This document shows positions 56,702 to 64,000 of a stretch of DNA of 64,000 bases, in pieces (the first letter of the stretch is position 1; every line of letters starts with the position of its first letter). This DNA is from Laburnicola sp. R22_1 (lineage: Eukaryota > Ascomycota > Dothideomycetes > Pleosporales > Didymosphaeriaceae). Under the pieces are notes generated by a model. The model worked only from the letters and a program-made list of their open reading frames with translations. It did no database searches and was not told the DNA's origin. A program made the translations under genes and the position numbers. The stretch is from assembly GCA_014281115.1 (NCBI GenBank), contig JACONQ010000010.1, positions 1-64,000 of the forward strand, read 5' to 3'.

Positions 56702-59700
56702 TGTCAGATAGACGGTTACTATGCATTCTAGTGATAATCTCTCTGTGAAATACACTAAGGAGGCTGGCGCACTATTGTTTTGCATTGCCCCTGTACTATC
56801 CTAGATAGTATAAGGGCCTTAGCATAGATAGAAACTTCTCGCGATAGCTGGGCTTCTCCATTACAATCAATCATCACAGTCATTAATTCTCATTAATATA
56901 TTATCTCAAAGTGATAGAACACTATCAAATCTAACAATTAAGAGTCTTACTGCCTTAATCGACCCTAAGAAAAGACAATATTGCTGTTAACGCTCCGCGA
57001 CTTAACAATTATGTTAACTAATTACACTAACTATACACTATGGCTGCAGCAGCTAAAAGTGCGATGCGAGCTAATGGATATATAGCCCATTATTAATCCA
57101 GACAGAGCCAAACTCCTACGCGAAAAGCCGACACCGCTGTCGCCGCTAGAAATAGCGAGTTACTAGCCGATTATCCGCGTAAACAACAACAATTAATAGA
57201 ACCCTCTAACACGCCTATTAGAGCTATTAAACTTAGGCCATAAGGCATATAAGGAGGACATTAAGTTCTATAAGATATAGCTTAAGGACTACAAGATTAA
57301 GAATAAAGAATACTAAGAAGAGAGAATAAGTCTTAAGAAAGTAGTTATCTATATCCAATCTACTATGTCGCAACACCTGCAACGTAACTACTATAAGCCT
57401 AGAGAGCAGATTTAAAAATGGATCAAATCTCTAACGCAGATAGTAGGCGTTAATAAGAAAGATAAGTAGGATAGGGCAAGAGCATAATACCTATAGGCTC
57501 TTAAGCCAATAAGACAACCCTTAAACTAGAATACCTAGCTAACTAAGTATAATTAGGCAGCTATAATAGCAGAGACGAACAATATCGCTAAAGTATAATT
57601 AATCTATAATACTATAAAGGACTTCCTAACTATAATTATAAAGGCTGCCCCTACCTAGGGCGTGTCCTTTTAAGAAACTAGACGCCGAGACGCAGATATA
57701 GCAAGGAAGAAGATAATAAAATGCTTCTAAGAATATATAGCAATACTCTACCTAATTAAAAGCAAATAGTATAGGGGCGCCTTTGCTACTAGTAAGCTAT
57801 CTCTTGCTACTAGTAGTGTATCCACCCTAGGCACTAATAGGAACGCCTCTTACGCTGCCAAAGACGCGCCATCTTCTATAAATAACTAACGTGGACAGGG
57901 AAGATCTTAACAAAAACAATCCTTTGGTCAAAGTACTATATCTAAGCAGTCCTTAATAGAGGATACAATAGTAGTTAAAGGCAGAAAATACCCTACTTAT
58001 AGACAAAGGCATAGTCTAAAAGACTACTTCTACGCATACCCAGATTATACACCAGAGTGGTTTAGGCCACAACCTAGCTTTATAGATATAGTATAATATA
58101 GGATCTAAAATAATTCAGATCTATAAGAGGAGATAAGGAAGGTGAAAAGACTAAGGTCTCAAACACCTAGAATTAAACTATCGCATACTCCTACTCTAAC
58201 CTAAATTACTAAGGTTATTAACAATAAATAACTAGATAGTAGACAAATTACTATCCTCTTAGCGAGTTTTAATGCTATTGCATCTTTCTACTACTTAGAC
58301 CCAAATACCTATCCACTACGTTACTCCGCGATCCTCGATTCTGGCATAACATGCCATATCTTTAATAATATTAACCTTTTTTGTTATAATGCAACCACCG
58401 TCGCTAGGAGACTTTATATGGGCGGGATTATTACAAGTTTAGATAAGAGGATATAGAAGTGTCTATCTATATATTAAGAGCGTACACGGAAATAGGGTAC
58501 TAAGGCTAGACAATATCGCCTACTGCCCTAATCTGCTATGCAATCTTGTGTCCTTCTAATTACTTCGCAGGCAAGGCCTCTAGTAGGACACAAAGGCAGA
58601 TCTAATAATAATTAAGAGAAGGGACAATACAGTCCTAGCTAACCTTTAAGAACTCTATAGTTAATAGGTACTAGAATACATGCCCGAATAAAATCGTACT
58701 ATACACAATAGTACGTATGCCACACACAAAATCATAACGCGCACCGCATAAGGTGCGCAGAAGGCAGACGCTATCACATGGCATAAACGACTAGGCCACC
58801 TAGGTCCTTAGGCACTAGAATACACTGTGAATCACTATAAGGGGGTGCGCCTTAAAGGACTTACTATAGTCTAATATAACGCCTACGGCAGATTAAAGCT
58901 TAAGCAACAAATTAGACAATAACCTAGGCAAATTAACAATAGTCCTAGCGAGAGAGTCGCTATAGACTTTTACAATTATAAAGATTAGAGCTTTACTAGC
59001 GAGAAAAGCCAGATACTTATTACTAATTAATTCTTAGGCATAGCTTAGGATTTCTACTTTAAAGACAATTAACCAGCATAAATAATTATTAAGTTGCTAA
59101 AGGAATTTATACTATTTATAAAAGTATAATTTAATATAATAGTTAAGGTTATTAAATCTAACAATAAGATCTTTTTAGTTAAATAAGACGTTTATAGGTA
59201 GTGCGTTAGTAAAGGTATTATTATTAAGCCTTTAGCACCTAATACCCAAGCTTAAAATAGAGAAGCTAAACGCTTAGAGGGTATAATTAAGAAGAAGGGT
59301 CGTGCAATGCGACTTAACGCCAATCTTCCTTTTAACCTATGGCCAGAAATTACACAAGCGGATATATACCTATATAATTGAACTCTAAACTACGCTAACT
59401 AATAGTAATTACTACACAAAGTATTCTTTACAATAGTTGCTTTTTAAAATAGCATTGTCACTTAACTAAAGAAACTAAACCAGGCTTACCTTAGGGCCTA
59501 TAGCTATAAAGCCTTCGCCTTAACTAATAATACTAAACGCGGCAAGAGCAAGCTCCAAAGGTTAGACCTAAAGGCATAGGTTAGATACCTAGTAGGCTAC
59601 TAATTATTAAATATCTAGAGGATATAGATCCTACTACTTAACAAAGTTATTAGTACACGCGATATTATCTTTAATAAAGATAAGGTGTTCTTAGGTAAAA

Positions 59701-62123
59701 TAGAGAATCTATTAGACAACCTTATATACAGCACTACTAAAGAGATTGCTATATAGACCTAATTAGTAGAGTTGCCACCTCTACTACCTAAGCAAGAAAA
59801 CACTAAATCCTTCTATAAGGATAAGTTAATCACTAACACCCGCAATCGCGAGGATAAAGAAGAAGACCCGTAATCGCGAGGATAAAGAAGAAGACCCGTA
59901 ATCGCGAGGATAAAGAAGAAGACCCGCTAGGGTATTACTAAGGGAGGAAGATTAATTACATCTACCCAACACTACTAGTAACACCTCTGCCTATTATATT
60001 ACTTATCTAATTAATAGCGAGCTTTAAATATAATTAACACAACTAGTTACCTATTAGATTACCATAGCCAGATTAATGCGCTATGCTATAGGCAGTCGCT
60101 TTCCTAGCAGGTATACAAGCAGGAAGCAAAGGCAAGTATAAGGGGAAGCCGCTTAATAAAGCTTAATTTAATTGTATACTCGCAATAGAATAGAAACCCT
60201 ACTAAAGTTAATTACTAAAACCTCCATCTAGCGGAACACGAATAGACAATCACCCGCTATTTAATATATAGAAAGAGGCTAAGCAGGTACACCTATAAAG
60301 CCAGAAGGAAATAAAGTCTTAGAGTAAGGTGTCTATTACCTTAGTGCGATTACGCGGCCACCAAATCCTTAATTGTATGTGGGTGTATACTTACAAACTT
60401 AATAAATATTATTAATTTTAGAAGTGCAAGGCTAGGTTAGTAGTGTGCGGAGATTAACAACGCTACCTTACTACTTAAGACACCTATACTACAACCCTTG
60501 CAGGACAATTATTTCGCCTGCTTATGTCCATAGTAGCTTGATACAACCTAGAGCTTAGCCAGTATAACATTACTAACGCTTTTGTCCATGCGAATCTGGA
60601 CAGAGAACTCTACATAAGAATGCCGCGAGGTTACACACAACCTAGTACTATTCTATAGTTATATAAGGCACTGTATAGTCTTTAAATCTCACTACTACTA
60701 TGGCAGAGAGAATTTACTAGCGCTCTTAGGGATCTTAGTTTTACTACAGTCCCTTATAAGCCTTACTATATAATTAAAGACAGCGTTATTATCTTCTTCT
60801 ATGTAGACAACCTTATTATCGCCTACTCTAAAGATTAGAAACACGCTGCTAACGCAGTAATGGAAAAGATAAGTATATAGTTTATCCTTACTAGTAGTAA
60901 TAATCTTTAGTAGTTTCTAGGGATTAAAATCGTTAGAGACTGTGCAAATAGACAACTCTAGCTATCTTAGGCGTCCTATATAGACAAGATTAGTCGCCTA
61001 ATCGACTAACGCGACCTTAAACACAATACCCCGATGTCTATAGTTAAACTACTACCCTAAGAAGGACTTGCTACAAAGGCTAAGATTAATTGATACTAGC
61101 GAAAGATCGGATTAATCCTTTACGCCGCAGTAACCACACGCCCTAATATTGCATTCGCAAGCTCTTAATTATCGCGATTCCTATTAAATCCTAGCAAGGA
61201 GCATTACAACGCCGCCGACGGCGTACTGCTTTACCTGTCCTCTACCTAATTATTAGGGCTACGCTTTGGAGGAGCAGACACTTATAAGGTTGCTAGCAAT
61301 GCCTTGTTCGCCAACAACACCCTTAATAGAAAGAGCTTATAAGGATATATTATTAAGCTGTTTAGTAGTCTTATTGCCTAGAAGGCGAGCAAGCAAGACA
61401 TAGTCACCACCTTAACAACTAAAGCTAAGTTGCTAGCCCTTTTATAAGTTGCAAAAGAGGCACTCTTTACCTCTTAGTTAATTACTAAACTTAAGATTAA
61501 ACTCTCCCTATTAACAATCACTATTAACTGCGATAATTAATAAACTATTCAACTCGTTACCGAAGAAATCGCCAAGTTACAGACTAAGCTTAGGCACGTT
61601 AATATACACAATTATTAGCTTTAATAAGAAGTAGCTTGTGGAGCTATTAAAATCCAATACTAATAATTAGAAGAAATAGCAGCAGATGGCCTCACAAAGG
61701 CTCTACTAGCTGGAAAATAGGCCAAGTTCGTAAATTAACTCGGACTTGAAGACGTCAAGGGTAGGATCACCAACCACGAGGTCGACCTGGACGAATTAGA
61801 ACAAAGGATGGAAGCTTTTGGACTATGAGCAATAGTACAGCTGCGAAGAATTGGGTCCAGCTTAGGATGGCTCTAAGCTAAGGGGGTGTGTCAGATAGAC
61901 GGTCACTGTGCATTCTAGTGATAATCTCTCTGTGAAATACACTGAGGAGGCTGGCGCACTACTATTTTGCATTGCCCCTGTACTATCCTAGATAGTATAA
62001 GGGCCTTAGCATAGATAGAAACTTCTCGCGATAGCTAGGCTTCTCCATTACAATCAATCATCACAGTCATTAATTCTTATTAATATATTATCTCAAAGTG
62101 ACAGAACACTATTAAATCTGACA
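56702..62123 (+). mobile_element. Ty1/copia LTR retrotransposon (Copia-3)
   Basis: LTRs of 235 bp (56702-56936, 61889-62123) beginning TGTCAGATAGACGGT. They differ at roughly ten sites, all C/T or G/A. Perfect 5-bp duplication TATAG (56697-56701, 62124-62128). Same family as Copia-2: shared LTR core (GGAGGCTGGCGCACTA), same primer-binding site, same 3' coding end (GATGGAAGCTTTTGGACTATG). Confidence 0.95.
56950..61828 (+). pseudogene. Copia-3 gag-pol relic with full-length integrase region
   Basis: Parallel to Copia-2 throughout but with many more stops. CA to TA changes dominate, for example CTAGAATACACTGTG where Copia-2 has CTGGAACACACAGTG. It keeps the roughly 390 bp of integrase (about 59165-59557) missing in Copia-2. 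Protease ILDSGIT, reverse transcriptase FFYVDNLII and RNase H remnants are recognisable. Near 59840-59930 a 30-bp unit (CGCGAGGATAAAGAAGAAGACCCG) repeats three times, specific to this copy. Confidence 0.85.
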
Positions 62124-62128
62124 TATAG

Positions 62129-62568
62129 GTTAATTATAAAAGGGGTATTTAATACTATTTTATTTAGTTTTATTATAGGTTTAGTATTTTAAAATTAAAC
62201 TATTTAGCTTAAAAAGCAAAATTAAATATATATTAAGCACTTTGCAGTAACAAGACCTAATTACAGCGAATGATTTTGCGGACCGCTTCATTAGTAAATA
62301 GAGTGTCCAGGGCCAATTTCCTTATTTCCGGCCCCATGATGCATCAAAGTCAGGTGATCCAGATTTAAAAAACGCGACGTTGCGCCTATGGTCATATTTT
62401 AGGTGGCGAAGCAGTTCGATTGAACCCGACAGCAACATTCCGGCAGCCCCGTTCCGAAACCGAATATTTTAGCGGCGATACGCCCGTATTTAATGCCAAT
62501 GAAATCATCACCGAGCCCAGCTGCACTTTACCGCAGGGGCTTTTCTAAATTTCGCAACAGCCCCTGAG
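62129..62568. other. Short island of less mutated DNA, no gene
   Basis: After about 100 bp of AT-rich sequence, 62260-62560 has normal composition (TTTCCGGCCCCATGATGCATC, CCGTTCCGAAACCGAATATT). No recognisable gene; perhaps a remnant of ancestral single-copy DNA or another element. Confidence 0.4.
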
Positions 62569-64000
62569 CAGAGTTGGCAACAATTAAGTCAATCAAGTCG
62601 GGGTGAATTGATTAATTGATTGACAGATCTGGTGGCTTTTACTTAACTTAATTGACTTAATAGCAAAAATAAGGCTTAACTTATTAACTTGTTTGACTTA
62701 ATTAATAATTATACGTATAATTTAGGCGTAGTAAATTAACTACTATATATCTCGTATATTGTCTCTAGCTCTTTAGGAGAGATAGCTTTATTACATAGAC
62801 TTTTTGCTGCTGTCGTAGGCTTTAAGCCAAGGCGCTTCTAGCTACGTAGGCTTTGTAGAGCGGAGAGGAGATCTGCCTTTATACAAAGACGCCTTGTCTC
62901 TAGCAAATCACCTAGCTCTAAGAAGGTCCTCTTATAGTCGGTGGCCGCTATAGGGATGCTAAGGATTGTGAGGGCGAAGCGCGATAAGACAGGGTACTTG
63001 TTAGCCTTCCCTAGCCAGTATAGAATCGGGTCGCGCGCAAATAGGGACTCCTCTAGCATAGGTAACTCGATTATCCAGCGCTCAAACTCATCGTGACAAT
63101 AGACTAGACGGGCGTTGTTACCTTGTAGGGTAGCTCTTATAAAATCAGACTGACTGCTAGCTAGCCCAGTACGTGCCTTCTTCGCTAGAGGCTCTAGAGT
63201 ACTAACAGGAGAGGCGGCCTCTTTAAACTCTGCCCACAAGCGTTAAAAGCTAACGTAGTAATTATTTAGCTAGCCTTTATATGTGTGAGGTCCTGCATAA
63301 GCCTTCTCACTATAATTAAGAGGCACAGCCCACACTTTATTTATATAACTTTTTGTGTATAGGTGGAGATAGCAGGCAGCGTAGTATGCTAGGGTATCCT
63401 TTAGCTTGCGTATATACTTAAGGATCTTTATATAAGCTATATTATAGATAGCTTATATATAATCCTCTAGGGCGTTAATATTAGTGAAGTTAACGTTGTT
63501 GTATTAAAACAGCATCTCGTTAAGAGTGGTGGCAAGCTAATTAAGCGTAGGAAGCACCTCCTAGATAGCTCCTAACGTGCTAGCTACGCCCCTGCCCTCT
63601 ATACAGGTGGTGGCCTTTTTAAAGGGCTGTAGAATTTTTTAGTACTCTGCAATTATCGCCCAATCCTTAGTAGAGAGGCCGTCTTCTTCAATAAACTAAC
63701 GCTTCTTAAGATTAGGCAGTTAGGAGCGTTAACAGGTGCCCTGGCAACAATATTTAATAAGCTTATAATTAATATAGTTATTAAGAGGCATGCGGAGCTT
63801 AAGCGCGCGCGCAAAATAGTTGTAATAGAAGTTCTACCTTGTCTTTACTAGCTTAACAATCTCCAGCGTTTTAACTTTATAATCTACCTCTAATTAAGTG
63901 TTACTAATTATCTGGCACTGTTTAAGAAGCTGTTGAGCCTGCGGAGTATAAATAGAGGCGATAACGTCAATTAAGACGCCCAGAGGGCCAACCTTACGCC
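62569..64000. mobile_element. hAT transposon, runs off the window end
   Basis: Left end CAGAGTTGGCAACAATTAAG closely matches the end of the hAT at 25463 (CAGAGTTGTCAACAATCAA). CCCCTGAG (62561-62568) is the candidate 8-bp duplication; the partner would lie beyond 64000. AAGTCAATCAAGTC subterminal words follow. Confidence 0.82.
62838..64000 (-). pseudogene. hAT transposase, partial, RIP-mutated
   Basis: The 3' part is open (62838-63239) and carries the C-terminal dimerisation region: ARDPILYWLGKANKYPVLSR, FALTILSIPIAATDYKRTF, GDLLETRRLCIKADLLSAL. This parallels SADYERVF and RRKVGSQLLAAL in the hAT at 25.6 kb. Upstream to the window end the frame is full of stops but words of the core persist. 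N-terminus is outside. Confidence 0.82.

Noticed and set aside
1..64000. A Starship-type giant element
   Set aside because: No separate DUF3435 captain gene or cargo boundaries seen; the recombinase-like core found belongs to the helicase relic.
1..64000. Polyketide or nonribosomal peptide synthase genes
   Set aside because: No ketosynthase, adenylation or carrier motifs in any frame I read; the cluster is terpene-type.

Overview
This window is the left end of a chromosome of a filamentous ascomycete (Pezizomycotina, most likely Sordariomycetes; genus not determined). The evidence is a CCCTAA telomere, a telomere-linked RecQ helicase relic, short GT-AG introns of about 40-70 bp, fungal metabolite gene families, and transposons mutated mainly at CpA/TpG to TpA, the signature of RIP. 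The first bases before the telomere look like an untrimmed Nanopore native barcode, so the assembly probably reaches the physical end. It also means single-base frameshifts in homopolymers need care.

Layout: 1-1842 is telomere, telomere-derived and AT/pyrimidine-rich repeats. 2014-6720 (minus) is a helicase pseudogene readable in one frame through about 20 nonsense codons, combining a C2H2 finger, a tyrosine-recombinase-like core, a RecQ helicase and a Cys-rich tail. 6993-10144 is an apparently intact PIF/Harbinger transposon. 11.3-19.4 kb is an island of host genes: a small secreted Cys-rich protein, an arylsulfotransferase-like protein, a DMT transporter and a P-loop sulfotransferase.

20-50.4 kb looks like a decaying terpenoid-type metabolite cluster: a Zn2Cys6/AflR-like regulator, three SDR reductases, a class I terpene synthase and three cytochrome P450s, mixed with Tc1/mariner, hAT, two hAT-type MITEs and two Ty1/copia retrotransposons. 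The third P450 is split over 13.6 kb by one MITE and two copia elements. Its last 14 codons lie beyond the second retrotransposon, and the original frame can be followed across every target-site duplication except one ambiguous early intron. The natural joint pathway would be: terpene synthase makes a scaffold, P450s and SDRs oxidise it, and the regulator controls it. At least three core genes are now broken.

50.7-64 kb is almost entirely mobile DNA: a pogo-like element, two degraded copies of a 1.2-1.6 kb repeat, a third copia element and a hAT element running off the window end. Coding potential outside 7-38 kb is essentially transposon relics.
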